A DNA stretch of 39,174 nt from Sporisorium sorghi. Lineage: Eukaryota > Basidiomycota > Ustilaginomycetes > Ustilaginales > Ustilaginaceae. Position 1 is the first letter of the stretch, and each line of letters begins with the position of its first letter. Made by a program: the position numbers and the translations under genes. Below are positions 29,495 to 39,120 of the stretch, one piece after another. The stretch is from contig JALCCG010000201.1 of the NCBI GenBank assembly GCA_023212695.1, positions 1-39,174 on the forward strand, written 5' to 3'. Under the pieces are notes generated by a model. The model searched no databases and was not told where the DNA came from. It saw nothing but the letters and a program-made list of their open reading frames with translations.

Positions 29495-29633
29495 GGGAAA
29501 CCGCTTTGTTACGCACGCAACGCAACGCACAGCTCAGCAACGCAGCCTTGCTCTTCAATGACGGCTGCATGCAAAGAAAGCACCCTTTGGCTGACCCACT
29601 TTGTCGACATTCAATCCTCATCGATCTTGCCAT

Positions 29634-29662
29634 CTTTCCTTCCTTCCTTCCTTCCTTCCTTC
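29634..29662. repeat. (CTTC)n microsatellite
   Basis: About seven tandem TTCC/CTTC units in the pyrimidine-rich upstream region of the OSH gene. Confidence 0.9.
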
Positions 29663-29874
29663 ACTCACATCGGACCCTCTTCGCCCCTTTGTTCATATCC
29701 TTTCTCTCTGCCCATTGCAAATTTGGCACGGTTCTCGACATTCATCCTTTTTATCAAAGCGAAACCGGAATCGAAATCAAACGGCACATCTTCCGAAGGG
29801 CACACGGAGCCTACTCTTGCATCGTCAAGGAACTACCAGCACAATCCAACACGGCGCACATCGTTGGCAACTGG

Positions 29875-29895
29875 TTGCATTGCATTGCATTGCAT
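29875..29895. repeat. (TTGCA)4 repeat
   Basis: Four tandem TTGCA/GCATT pentamers about 200 bp upstream of the candidate leader ATG at 30080. Confidence 0.85.
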
Positions 29896-30079
29896 CGGAT
29901 CGGATCACCCTGTTGCCTACTTCTCAAGGCTTGAAACATCGCTTTTCGTTCTAGCTAATCGCACTTGACCGCGACTTCTGGTCCCTTATACCCGTGCATC
30001 GCACCATCCGACCTTGGACTCTGCGGCTGCGCATTCCGCCCTTTTCCCACGCTAGCTCGACTCTGCTTCTGCTGCAATC

Positions 30080-30122
30080 ATGGCGCATGCTTCCAATGGT
30101 AGCACCACAACAGGCGACCAAG
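30080..30122 (+). other. Candidate leader exon / upstream ORF start ahead of OSH
   Basis: An ATG at 30080 opens 14 codons and is followed at once by a textbook GTAAGT donor (30123-30128). No acceptor can link it in frame to the OSH CDS, because that frame has a stop at 30500-30502 and no AG occurs between there and 30575. If the pyrimidine-rich acceptor ending at 30477 were used, the resulting 48-codon upstream ORF would stop at a TGA overlapping the OSH ATG. This is an unproven model. Confidence 0.35.
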
Positions 30123-30574
30123 GTAAGTCTTCTTTCCGAAATCGCATTGATGCGCATCCCCCCTGTGGCGGACCTCCTCTGCTAGATGATCCGCCTGCAG
30201 TGTCACCAAGCCACATCTGCATTTCGTGCCGCTGCCGCTGCCGCTGCTCAGGCACCGTTTTCGAGCCCTTTACGAGCCCTTTACCCAGCATCAGAAACGT
30301 TCGTAAGACGCTATCCGATGCCGATCCCCACGGGACGCGCATCTTGGGCCTCTTGCGTGCATATGTCAGGGCCTCGCGCTCTGCACAGCCATTAACGCAA
30401 GCTCAGCTCCGAAGGGCAATGCGACCCCACCGCTTGGTTCGCCGACTTTCATCCCTTCTCTTCGTCCCTTTGACAAGTCGCTTTTGTTTCGACACGTACT
30501 GACCCTCTCGTCTCTGTTTCAATCTCCTTCTTCCTTCTCTCCGACATCGTATCACTCCGCCCCTTCCCGCGACA

Positions 30575-33500
30575 ATGACGACCGAATTGCAATCGTCCAA
30601 CGACCGTCTCAAACGTCGCAACTCTTCGCATTCGCTCCTCGCGCGTGCTCGTCGGCTTTCCATCGGCTCACGATCCCTCGTCAATGTGATTCTCGACTTT
30701 GGCGATGCTTCTACCTCTTCTTCACCCTCATCGCCACCGCCACCCGTACCGCCTCTGCCTCAATCATTGCGTGTCACCGTCGGCCACAACCAACGCCCAT
30801 CCGTCCCCAACCTCAACCACACTGCTCCACTTCTGCCCACTGCCGACTCGGATCCGCAATCCACAGTCGCCGAAGCAGTCTACAGTTTCAAGCTGCTCGA
30901 GGCATTGAGAAAGGGCGATCAGCAGGCGCTCATCCCTCTCCTCCGACCCACCAATAAGAATGCGAATGCACTCGCAAAGGAAAGCACCAGTCCACTCCAC
31001 CTCGCCGTCCGTTGCGCCGACTACAACGTCATCTCCTTCCTCCTCGATTACAAGCACTTGAACCTCAATGGCGTCGAGGCGCAGCACGGCAACACTCCCC
31101 TTCACATTGCCTCTGCCTCGGGCCGAGACGACGTCGTCCAGCTCTTGCTCGACCAGCACGACATCGACGACTCGAAACCCAACAAGGACGGCAAGGACGC
31201 TCTCGCCGTAGCCAAGACGCCCGAAATCGCACAGCAGATCCAAGTCAGCCGCGCCCAGCTCAACGTCAAATACCTCGAACTTCTCACCGCCTACGAGCAG
31301 GACATGCCCGGCGTCGACGCAAAGATCTACCAGCTCCTCGACCTGCCCCGACACGCCGTCATCGACCTCAACGCCGCCCACGGCAGCAACGGCAGCACCC
31401 TCCTCCACGAAGCCGTCAAGCGCAAAGATACACGCATGATCGAGACCGCCGTGCGCAAGGGCGCCGACGTCTATGCGCGCGACCGTCGTGGCAAGCGCGT
31501 CAACGACGTCACCAAGGACGAAAAGGTCAAGGCGCTCCTCCGACAGCTCCACAACGCCGATGCTGCCAAAGCCTCGCAGGCCAGCCAGCTGGGCCAGCCA
31601 CCCTCGTTCAAAGGCTACCTCGGCAAGTGGACCAACATCGCACACGGATACAAAACGCGCTGGTTTGTGCTCGAGCACGGCATCCTCTCCTATTACCATA
31701 GCCAGGACGACGAGGGCAAGCAGTCGCGCGGCGCCATCAACATGCGCTACGCCAAGATCCGCGCCGACAGCAACGACAGGCACCGTCTCGAGATCCTCAG
31801 CGAGACGGGCAAGGGCACCTCCAAGCTCTACCTGCGCGGCACCCATCCCGTCGAGCGCGCAAGGTGGGTCCAGGTGCTGCAGCAGACCAAGGAATTCTTT
31901 GAACTCGATCGAACCACGAGTCGTGCAGAAAGCTTCTACCGCCAGCGCGCGACCTCGACCTCTTCCGTCTCGGTCGCGCAGAGCGTCTCTGGCGCCACAC
32001 CTCTCGCTAATCCTGCCGGCATTGTGCGGCCTTCGTCCACCGCGCCCAGCGAAAAGGGCAGCCGCAACGGTCTGCTTTCGATCAAGTCTCCCGGCACCCA
32101 GCCTCCTTCAGGCGCAGCAAGCGAACGATCGCTGCCGCTGCTCAACCGCAGCCCCAGTCTGCTCAGCCGCATGTCGAGCGACGGACGTGTCGAAGACGAC
32201 AACGAGGGCGGCGCAAACGGTGGAGGCGTGCCGTACGAGTCCGAGTTCCCTCTCACCGCCGAAGCGCTCAAGGCGCAGGCAGAGGCGAGTCAGCGCCTCA
32301 TCGAGACGCTCGTCGCTACCAGCGCCCCCATCAGAGCCTCGGACGACAGCAGCTCGGGCAAGCGCAGCCGAACCTCTTCCAGCTCGGCCGCCAGCAGCGG
32401 CGACACGGTGCGCTCCGCTCTCGAGGCTGCCGTGAAGAGCAACCTGCAGTTGGTCGAGCGATACCAAACCATGGTCGCCGCGCGCGAAGCCTACATGACC
32501 AAACGCTACCAACGCGAGCTGCAGATCAAGCATCTCTGGGAGGAAAACATGGCGGTGCTCGCACAGCAGCATGCCGAGATGGAGACGCAGCTCAAGGAAG
32601 CCGCCGAGGAGAATGCGCGCAGGCGCAAGGCGTTGCGGGAAGTGCGCGAGACCATGGGCTCGTCGCCTGGTTCGGTGCTGTCGCCCGGTGGTCTCGGTGC
32701 GGCTGGCGCTGGCGTTGGAGCCGGACTGGCTGCTTCGGGATCCATGGCTTCGTCGCTTCACGTTCGTGAGCCACGCCGCCGATCCACCACGCTGAGCAAC
32801 ACGACGATGCAGGGCTACGAGACCGCCGACAGCGGGGCTTCGGGCTCTCTGGCGGCGCGCCGATTGGGCGATGAGGGCGGCGCACAGCTGCAGCTGGACG
32901 ATCACCTCACTCCGCCCATCCAGGGTCAACGTTCGAGCATCTTAGGTATCACGGAGGACAAGGGCATGGTCCGCGACTCGTTTGACGATGCCGAGGACGA
33001 GTTCTTCGACGCCATCGAGACGGGCAACTTGCCAGGTCTGGTCGTTGAAAAGCCGCTGAGCCAGCCGCAGTCGGGCCCCAACCAGTGGCCGGAAAAGTTT
33101 GACCAGACCATCATCGACGAGCTGGTGCGCAAGTCGTTTGCGCCGTACGAGCACCTGCGAACGCGCATGCCCATCGGCAAGGACGACCGCCCGTCGGTGT
33201 CGCTGTGGGCGATCCTCAAGAACAACATCGGCAAGGACCTGACCAAGATCTCGTTCCCCGTGAGCTTCAACGAGCCGACGTCGATGCTGCAGCGCATGGC
33301 CGAGGACATGGAGTTTTCCGAGTGTCTGGATGCGGCGGCGTTGCAGGAGGACTCGACCAAGCGCATCGCGTACGTGGCTGCGTTTGCCATGAGCAACTAC
33401 TCGTCGACGATCGGTCGAATCGCCAAGCCGTTCAACCCGCTGCTGGGCGAGACGTTCGAGTACATGCGCCCGGACAAAAAGTACCGGTACTACTCGGAGC

Positions 33501-34510
33501 AGGTATCGCACCATCCGCCCATCTCGGCGTGCTTTGCGCAGTCGCCCACATGGGAGTACATGGGATGTGTCGATGCCAAGTCCAAGTTCTTGGGACGCAC
33601 ATTCGAGATCCGACCGACGGGTGTGGCGCACGTCAACCTCAAGGTGCCGCGCAAGTGGGTCAAGACGGACAAGGAGCTCAAGACGGCGCCGATGCTGGGG
33701 CAGGATCACGTGATCGAGCACTACTCGTGGAACAAGGTGACGACGTCCGTGTCTGGCTTCATTGTGGGCAGTCCGACCATCGACCATTTCGGCGATATGG
33801 AAGTGACGAACCACGCGACGGGCGACCGGTGCGTGCTGACGTTCAAGCCGCGAGGCTGGCGCGGCAAGGATGCGTTCGAGATCCGGGGCAGCGTCTACGA
33901 CGCGCAGGGCACGCTGCGGTGGGACATTGCGGGCCGCTGGAACTCGCAGCTGGTGGCGCGCAAGTGTGGCGCTGGCTCGGGCGATCTCAACCCGGACCAG
34001 AGCGTCGACGCGCCCGACGGGCAGATCGCAACCGCACAGCCGCTCGCCGAGTACCTGCTGCTGTGGCGCAACTCCGAGAAGCCGCCGTCGCCGTTCAACT
34101 TGACGCCGTTTGCGATCACGCTCAACTCGTGCCCGGACGACCTGCGTCCGTGGTTGGCGCCGACCGACTGCCGCCTGCGCCCCGATCTGAGCGCGTTCGA
34201 GAGCGGCAAGTTCGACCAGGCAAATGACCTCAAGCAGAAGCTCGAGAACTTCCAGCGTGAGACGAGGCGCAAGCGCGAGACGGGCGAGCTGCCGGCACAC
34301 GAGCCGCGCTGGTTTAAGAGGACGACGGACCCGGATACCAAGGAGCAGCTGTGGCAGCCAGCGCCGGCGGTTGCGGGGACTGGAGCAGGGGGCAAGGAGA
34401 CCACGTCGTACTGGGCAGAGAGGTACGAGGTGGGGTCTAGGAAGGCCAAAGGGGAGAAGGCAGAGTGGAAGGATGTGTACCACATCTTTGGCGATTTCGA
34501 GGTTCGTTAG
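30575..34510 (+). CDS. Oxysterol-binding protein of Osh1/Osh2 type (ankyrin-PH-FFAT-ORD)
   Basis: A 1311-residue single-exon protein with full domain order. Ankyrin repeats lie at about 105-245 and 268-325 (STSPLHLAVRCAD, GNTPLHIASASG, GSTLLHEAVKRKD). A PH domain follows at about 345-440 (FKGYLGKWTNIAHGYKTRWF to ERARWVQVL). A Ser-rich linker and a coiled coil at about 625-680 lead to a perfect FFAT motif EFFDAIE (809-815) in an acidic context, which binds the ER protein Scs2/VAP. The OSBP lipid-transfer domain occupies about 870-1290, with the family fingerprint EQVSHHPP (975-982). Such proteins move sterol or PI4P at ER contact sites and bind Golgi, nucleus-vacuole or plasma membrane through ANK and PH. 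The ATG at 30575 is the first possible start in this frame after the stop at 30500. Domain calls are direct; the exact membrane contact is inference. Confidence 0.94.
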   Translation: MTTELQSSNDRLKRRNSSHSLLARARRLSIGSRSLVNVILDFGDASTSSSPSSPPPPVPPLPQSLRVTVGHNQRPSVPNLNHTAPLLPTADSDPQSTVAEAVYSFKLLEALRKGDQQALIPLLRPTNKNANALAKESTSPLHLAVRCADYNVISFLLDYKHLNLNGVEAQHGNTPLHIASASGRDDVVQLLLDQHDIDDSKPNKDGKDALAVAKTPEIAQQIQVSRAQLNVKYLELLTAYEQDMPGVDAKIYQLLDLPRHAVIDLNAAHGSNGSTLLHEAVKRKDTRMIETAVRKGADVYARDRRGKRVNDVTKDEKVKALLRQLHNADAAKASQASQLGQPPSFKGYLGKWTNIAHGYKTRWFVLEHGILSYYHSQDDEGKQSRGAINMRYAKIRADSNDRHRLEILSETGKGTSKLYLRGTHPVERARWVQVLQQTKEFFELDRTTSRAESFYRQRATSTSSVSVAQSVSGATPLANPAGIVRPSSTAPSEKGSRNGLLSIKSPGTQPPSGAASERSLPLLNRSPSLLSRMSSDGRVEDDNEGGANGGGVPYESEFPLTAEALKAQAEASQRLIETLVATSAPIRASDDSSSGKRSRTSSSSAASSGDTVRSALEAAVKSNLQLVERYQTMVAAREAYMTKRYQRELQIKHLWEENMAVLAQQHAEMETQLKEAAEENARRRKALREVRETMGSSPGSVLSPGGLGAAGAGVGAGLAASGSMASSLHVREPRRRSTTLSNTTMQGYETADSGASGSLAARRLGDEGGAQLQLDDHLTPPIQGQRSSILGITEDKGMVRDSFDDAEDEFFDAIETGNLPGLVVEKPLSQPQSGPNQWPEKFDQTIIDELVRKSFAPYEHLRTRMPIGKDDRPSVSLWAILKNNIGKDLTKISFPVSFNEPTSMLQRMAEDMEFSECLDAAALQEDSTKRIAYVAAFAMSNYSSTIGRIAKPFNPLLGETFEYMRPDKKYRYYSEQVSHHPPISACFAQSPTWEYMGCVDAKSKFLGRTFEIRPTGVAHVNLKVPRKWVKTDKELKTAPMLGQDHVIEHYSWNKVTTSVSGFIVGSPTIDHFGDMEVTNHATGDRCVLTFKPRGWRGKDAFEIRGSVYDAQGTLRWDIAGRWNSQLVARKCGAGSGDLNPDQSVDAPDGQIATAQPLAEYLLLWRNSEKPPSPFNLTPFAITLNSCPDDLRPWLAPTDCRLRPDLSAFESGKFDQANDLKQKLENFQRETRRKRETGELPAHEPRWFKRTTDPDTKEQLWQPAPAVAGTGAGGKETTSYWAERYEVGSRKAKGEKAEWKDVYHIFGDFEVR

Positions 34511-34981
34511 TGGTGACGGCGACAAGGTCAAAGGATACCCCACCCCGGCTCTCGATTCTGCGACTTCTTGTTGTGCTTGCTTTGGCTCTAACCTGTTCGG
34601 TCTTCAATCTTGTAAATACGTTGGTGTGCGCCAGTGCAACAAAGCATTCTCTGCGTTTTCTCGTCGTTCTGAGGATGGTCCGGAGGCGCGAGGTGAGGGC
34701 AAAGGCATGATCCGGCGATTGTGTAGCAGCGCAACGTGGACACGCGACATCCGCAGCTTGAGAAGGTGATTGGGCTGGTGGGGCGACGAGAGCTGAGAAA
34801 ACTTGGCGACGAGAAAGCGGAAGATTAGATTGTGCTGATTTTGCTGGTTTTTGACTCGACATGATTTTCGGCCCTTTTTTTTCTGCGATCAAGAAGAAAT
34901 CGCTTGACACGCAGAAAAGTCGCTTCTCGTCGACCACCATGCCCGTTCTTCCTGTAGACGTTCCTACTCATACGCACAAAG
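34511..34981. other. Intergenic region between OSH and the HAD phosphatase
   Basis: About 470 bp with the OSH 3' flank and the phosphatase promoter. ATGs at 34861 and 34939 open short upstream frames out of phase with the main start; the second overlaps it. No gene is seen. Confidence 0.6.
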
Positions 34982-35829
34982 ATGAACACGGCACCTTCAC
35001 CAATACCCGCCATCCAGGGCAAGCAGCTGATCGTGTTCGACTTTGATTGGTACGTCATCATCCTCCCAGATGTGGTCTGGAGTTGGACATGCGTTGACTC
35101 TTCCTCTTTGTTCTGCTCTCCAGGTCGCTGGTGGACCAGGACACGGACCGATACGTGCACGAAGTGCTCTGCCCGCCCCTCCGCGCTGAGCTGCAGCGAC
35201 GCAAGACGTCCGAGCAGTTCACCGACCTGTGCGCCGATCTGCTCGTCAAGCTGCACGCCACGGGCGCCACGCCCTCTGACATCACTTCCGCCCTCCAGAC
35301 CCTGCCGTTCCACCCGGGCGTCAAGCGCGGCGTCTCCACCCTCAAAGCCGCGAACCAAACCACCTTCTTCCTGCTCAGCAACAGCAACACCGTCTACATC
35401 GACACCATCCTGCGCCACCACAACCTCGCCACTCTGTTCGACGAGATCGTCACCAACCCCGCGGCGTTCAACGACGACGGCGCGCTGATCCTGCAGCGCC
35501 GCGTGCCGAAGACGGCGCAGCAGCACGGGTGCAGTGTGGGATGCTCGGCAAACATGTGCAAGGGCGCCGAGCTCGATGCGTTCTTGGAGAGGCACGGTGG
35601 AAGGGGAGCGTTTGAGAGGGTGGTGTACGTGGGTGACGGCGGGAACGATTTCTGTCCCGTGAGGAGGCTGGGACCGCAGGATCTGGCGTTCGTGCGGAAG
35701 TTCAGGGGGCTGCAGACCAGGATTAACAAGGAGGGCGGGGTGAAGGCTGGTGTGAAGTACTGGAATGGCGCGTGGGAGCTGGAGGGGTACTTGAACGAGT
35801 TGAGGGGCGAGAAGGCGCTCGAGTACTAG
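34982..35829 (+). CDS. PHOSPHO-family HAD phosphatase, two exons
   Basis: Exons are 34982-35049 and 35124-35829 (donor GTACGT, acceptor CCAG), giving 257 residues. The intron cuts the catalytic HAD motif I: the first exon ends in DFD plus two bases of Trp, the second continues SLVDQDTD. Both Asp residues of the DxD motif are thus present. Other features are the DSNT-like TTFFLLSNSNTVYI (motif II), VGCSANMCKGAELD with Cys-rich segment and conserved Lys, and GDGGNDFCP (motif III/IV), all as in PHOSPHO1/PHOSPHO2, which dephosphorylate phosphoethanolamine, phosphocholine or pyridoxal phosphate. Which of these this enzyme uses cannot be read from sequence. The substitution of Trp-Ser for the usual Thr-Ile after DFD is shared with some fungal relatives as far as I recall. 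It is convergent with the aspartic protease gene (149 bp). Confidence 0.87.
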
Positions 35830-35978
35830 ACGGTTCACTACACTCTCTTCACACTTTGTTCGACCTTGGACGTAGACAGATTCGCGCACATCCGACTCAT
35901 TCGCTCACCCATCTGCGTCCAGCACTCTTCTTGCCAGCGTAAGCACGCATCTATGATTGCAAAAGCAAGTGTCCATGA

Positions 35979-37883
35979 TCACAAAACCACCACTGGCACC
36001 ATGAGCAGCGCCATCATCCACATCCAACCCCCTTCCGCCCTCGCCGCACCATTTCCACTCCCACCCGCAGCAGCCGGATTGCTCGGCACAGGCAACGCGC
36101 TCGAACTGCTCGCGACGACCGGCACGCCACTCGCGCCCGTGCCCACGCCCAACCTCGCCGTATACGTGCTCGGCGCGCCCACCGCTGTCGGCATCACGCC
36201 CACGCTCGGCGTCGTCGTCGCGTTACCGAAAAAGTACGGCACGCTGCTCGCCCTGCTCAGCGACACGAGCGAGTTGGGCAGCACGCTGTCGACCGGCGTA
36301 GCCTGGCTCAAAAAGCTCGACAGCGCGGCGGTGGGTTGCGGCTCGAACACCTCTGCGCTCGACGTCGCGTTCGCGGGCTGTCTCAGTGGGTACAGCCCCA
36401 CTTTCGGCGGTTCGCGGTCGTTGATCCCGATGGAGTATAGCGTGTATACCGCACGCAGGAACGGCGTGCCCAGGATCCACCCGACGCCCGTGGCGTCCGG
36501 CTGCGCCGCCGCTGGCCACGCAAAGCACAGATACGGCTGCTGCGCATCCGGCCCGATGATGTAGTCCGTCGGCAGCAGCGTAAGATTCGCGCCGCCGAAG
36601 GAGAAGTACATCCTTGCAGTCGTGTCGCAGGGTACGACGAAGCGGCCGCCGCCCACGTGCCGGCTGTTGCGGATCTGCGCGAAGATCGACTCGACATGGC
36701 CCGGTGGGCCGACGATCGACGCCGTACCGCTGTCGAGCAGCGCGAGCGGCCCCGCCCCCACTTGCGAGTACGTAGGTGTCAATGTAGCCGGCACACCGCC
36801 CACACCTGCAGCGGTGAGAGGCAGCACCCACTGCACGTACGGCCCCAACGCCTCCCCGTCGATATTCAGCGTATCGTTCCCCGGGAGCGCCGTATCCCCA
36901 GACGGGAACGGATACACATCGTGCCACTCGACCGACCCCCTCTGCTGCGCCGTCGGCAGCACAAGCGGGTCCACAGCCCCCACCGTCGCCCTGCCCCCCT
37001 CGCGCGTCAAGTAGAGCCCGAACAGCGGATACGACTCGCCCGCGGTCTGCAGCACCGACGTCATGAACGGCAGCGTCTTGACATCACCGATCTGATCTGC
37101 GTAGCCGAGCAGGCTGCGGGACACGACAGAGCCCCGAGGGAAACCGAGCCCCAGTACGCCCGATATCCCCTGCTCGCCGAGCGTGACGTTGGTGGCGTCG
37201 ATGAGCGCAAACGCCTGGTGGGGCACGCTGAGGCCGCCGAAGCTGACCGTGTCCGCGACGACGATGCCGGACGCAGATGTTGTGTCGGTGTAGACGATCG
37301 AGAACGGCACTTCTGCCTTGCTGCCCTGCTGCCGCCTCCCCAACCCGCCCCCCTCCGAGCCGTTTCCGCCAAAACTCGACGCAGTGAGGTTCAACCTCGC
37401 TCCCGCGTCCACCTGTATCCGCTCGAAATTCGCACTGCGCGCCGCGTCGAACTTGAGCACACGCGCATTCTCGCACTCCACCGTCGTACAGTTGCTCGAC
37501 GCAATCCACAGATCCGACGAGCCCGTATCGAGCTGCACGAACACCAGCTGCGCAGGGTTGGAGGACAGGTTGAGCGGCACATCGTACGCGCCGCCGAGCA
37601 GGCCGAGCGTCTGGATCTTGTCCGCCGCGTTGCTCGCGCGGCTGAAGAGGAGAAGCCGGCGCGCGAGGGCGGTGTGTTGAAAGTGCTGCTGGAGGGCGGC
37701 GTGGTCGTTGTGGGTGGGGTTGAGGAGGTAAGAAGGTGCACGGAGGGGCAGCGGCTCGACGGAGCCGGATGGCTCGTGGAAGAATGACGGCGGGTCGGCT
37801 GGGTTGGCATGACATGGTGCAACGTGCAAGATGAACAGGAGCAGCCAGGCCAGCGTGCCTGCGCGCCACAGCCGGACCGCCAT
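35979..37883 (-). CDS. GPI-anchored aspartic protease, yapsin-like (family A1)
   Basis: A 634-residue single-exon protein. A signal peptide (MAVRLWRAGTLAWLLLFILH, cut near residue 26) is followed by about 65 residues that may serve as propeptide. Catalytic Asp119 is in DTGSSDLW and Asp384 in DSGTASIVG; IVYTDTTSASGIV supplies the flap and GWILGTPFLRAVY the conserved C-lobe strand. Several NxT/S sequons fit a secreted glycoprotein. A Ser/Ala/Pro-rich tail (about 500-610) leads to a C-terminal hydrophobic segment (616-634) after small residues, a GPI-attachment signal. Fungal yapsins process cell-wall and secreted proteins at the plasma membrane; substrate choice here is unknown. The start is the ATG at 37883; the 58-residue upstream extension begins with TTG and shows no signal sequence. 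Confidence 0.9.
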   Translation of the reverse strand: MAVRLWRAGTLAWLLLFILHVAPCHANPADPPSFFHEPSGSVEPLPLRAPSYLLNPTHNDHAALQQHFQHTALARRLLLFSRASNAADKIQTLGLLGGAYDVPLNLSSNPAQLVFVQLDTGSSDLWIASSNCTTVECENARVLKFDAARSANFERIQVDAGARLNLTASSFGGNGSEGGGLGRRQQGSKAEVPFSIVYTDTTSASGIVVADTVSFGGLSVPHQAFALIDATNVTLGEQGISGVLGLGFPRGSVVSRSLLGYADQIGDVKTLPFMTSVLQTAGESYPLFGLYLTREGGRATVGAVDPLVLPTAQQRGSVEWHDVYPFPSGDTALPGNDTLNIDGEALGPYVQWVLPLTAAGVGGVPATLTPTYSQVGAGPLALLDSGTASIVGPPGHVESIFAQIRNSRHVGGGRFVVPCDTTARMYFSFGGANLTLLPTDYIIGPDAQQPYLCFAWPAAAQPDATGVGWILGTPFLRAVYTLYSIGINDREPPKVGLYPLRQPANATSSAEVFEPQPTAALSSFLSQATPVDSVLPNSLVSLSRASSVPYFFGNATTTPSVGVMPTAVGAPSTYTARLGVGTGASGVPVVASSSSALPVPSNPAAAGGSGNGAARAEGGWMWMMALLMVPVVVL

Positions 37884-38294
37884 TTCGATCAGCGTCGGTG
37901 ACAACGTCCTACGAGCTCGTGTATCGCCGCGAGAAGAACGTTCACCGTCCGCGCGTCGATGCTGCAATGTCAGTGTGGTTGTGTCGGCATATGGTGGTAG
38001 ATTGAGGGAAGATGGCAAGACTATGATGCAAGACGCTGGGCTGCTCGTGCCGGCCAAATTGGTGGATAGGAAGCCAGGCTTTCGGCTGGACCCTGGTGGA
38101 TCCTGTGCAACGTCCAGAAGGCGGAAAAGCGGTGCCCAAGAGTACGCCGAGTGACATCACTCCTTGCCGTTCAGGCGATTTTTTTCGACCTTCAATCTTG
38201 TTAGGCCGCGGCTTGCCAGCTGTGAAGGGCTGAGAAATTGGCCGTTCAGCAGCGAAGCAGCATCGAATTTTTGTCGAACAAGAAAAGTCGATGG

Positions 38295-38316
38295 AAAAAA
38301 AAAAAAAAAAAAAAAA
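38295..38316. repeat. A22 homopolymer
   Basis: Twenty-two A in the upstream region of the protease gene. Confidence 0.9.
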
Positions 38317-39048
38317 CAACTCAAAAAAACCGGCCAAAGAAGAAGGGACGAGAAATTCGCCGAGATCGCAATTCCCTCACCCGATCGACCCACTTGCCGA
38401 TCTCACTCGCGCCAAGCATGCCAAGGACCAACATGCCAGCGAGGAAATGTCATTTCAGCAAGCAACCTTCTGCTCGGCTGGAACGACGTTTGAATGCCGG
38501 ATCACTCACCCAAACGGCGTTCAAGCCAAGCGAGCCCTGTGTGTTGCTCGATATAGACACGCTCGCATGGCGTTTGTGATGCAACGACTGCAAGTGATAC
38601 TGCAGAGTGGGGATCAACAAGACTACAGTAGGCGAGGTGTGATCTACGACAATGCCTGCCTTTGCTCACCAGCCACTGTTTCGACAGGTCACCAGTAACG
38701 GGTTGCTGCTTCCTCGCGTCGAATCAGCGCCCAGGCCGTCGTATCTCCGCCTCGGCACCGGCGGCGGTCTTTGGAAAGGATCAAGGCGAAGAGACGAGGG
38801 AAGCGTCTGATTGGAAGGCAGCGAAGAGACGGAGAAGGCTTGCCTCTCGGTCTTGTAACGAGTTGGGCCGAAAGCTCGAGAGGGGAAAAAAGAAAACAAA
38901 CAACACGTCGCGAAGCCAGAGAAGAGCCAGCCAGCGAGCCAGAAAATCGATTTGAAATTCCGACTGTGACTGAAGGCTTCCGAAAGGAAAGACGCTGCAG
39001 CTTCGACACTCTGCTGTGCCTTTGCATGGCGTGCATTGCGTGTCTTGC

Positions 39049-39051
<3 letters not shown>

Positions 39052-39120
<69 letters not shown>
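39052..39120. repeat. T69 homopolymer at window end
   Basis: Sixty-nine uninterrupted T, the longest run in the window, 54 bp from its end. The true length is doubtful because long runs are often mis-sized. Confidence 0.95.

Larger units (their letters stand above)
27748..30574. other. 2.8 kb spacer, the longest gene-free stretch
   Basis: This region includes the 3' flank of the membrane-protein gene and the long upstream region of the OSH gene. It holds a GT repeat, several A or T homopolymers, CTTC and TTGCA repeats, and a GCCGCT repeat. The open frames are short or built on the homopolymers. The G+C-rich 28000-28300 segment, followed by T runs, has no coding frame and could be a structured RNA, but no known class is recognised. 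The OSH leader probably starts within the last 600 bp. Confidence 0.55.

Noticed and set aside
29302..29934. 210-codon plus-strand frame in the 2.8 kb spacer
   Set aside because: Contains a poly-Lys run from the A37 tract and CTTC-repeat translation; no domain and no good start context.
30080..30502. Using the ATG at 30080 as the start of the OSH protein
   Set aside because: The OSH frame is closed by a stop at 30500-30502 and has no AG acceptor between that stop and the ATG at 30575, so the leader exon cannot be joined in frame.
32942..34543. 533-codon minus-strand frame opposite the OSBP lipid-transfer domain
   Set aside because: Arg/Leu/His-rich translation typical of antisense GC-rich DNA; the plus strand carries the conserved EQVSHHPP domain.
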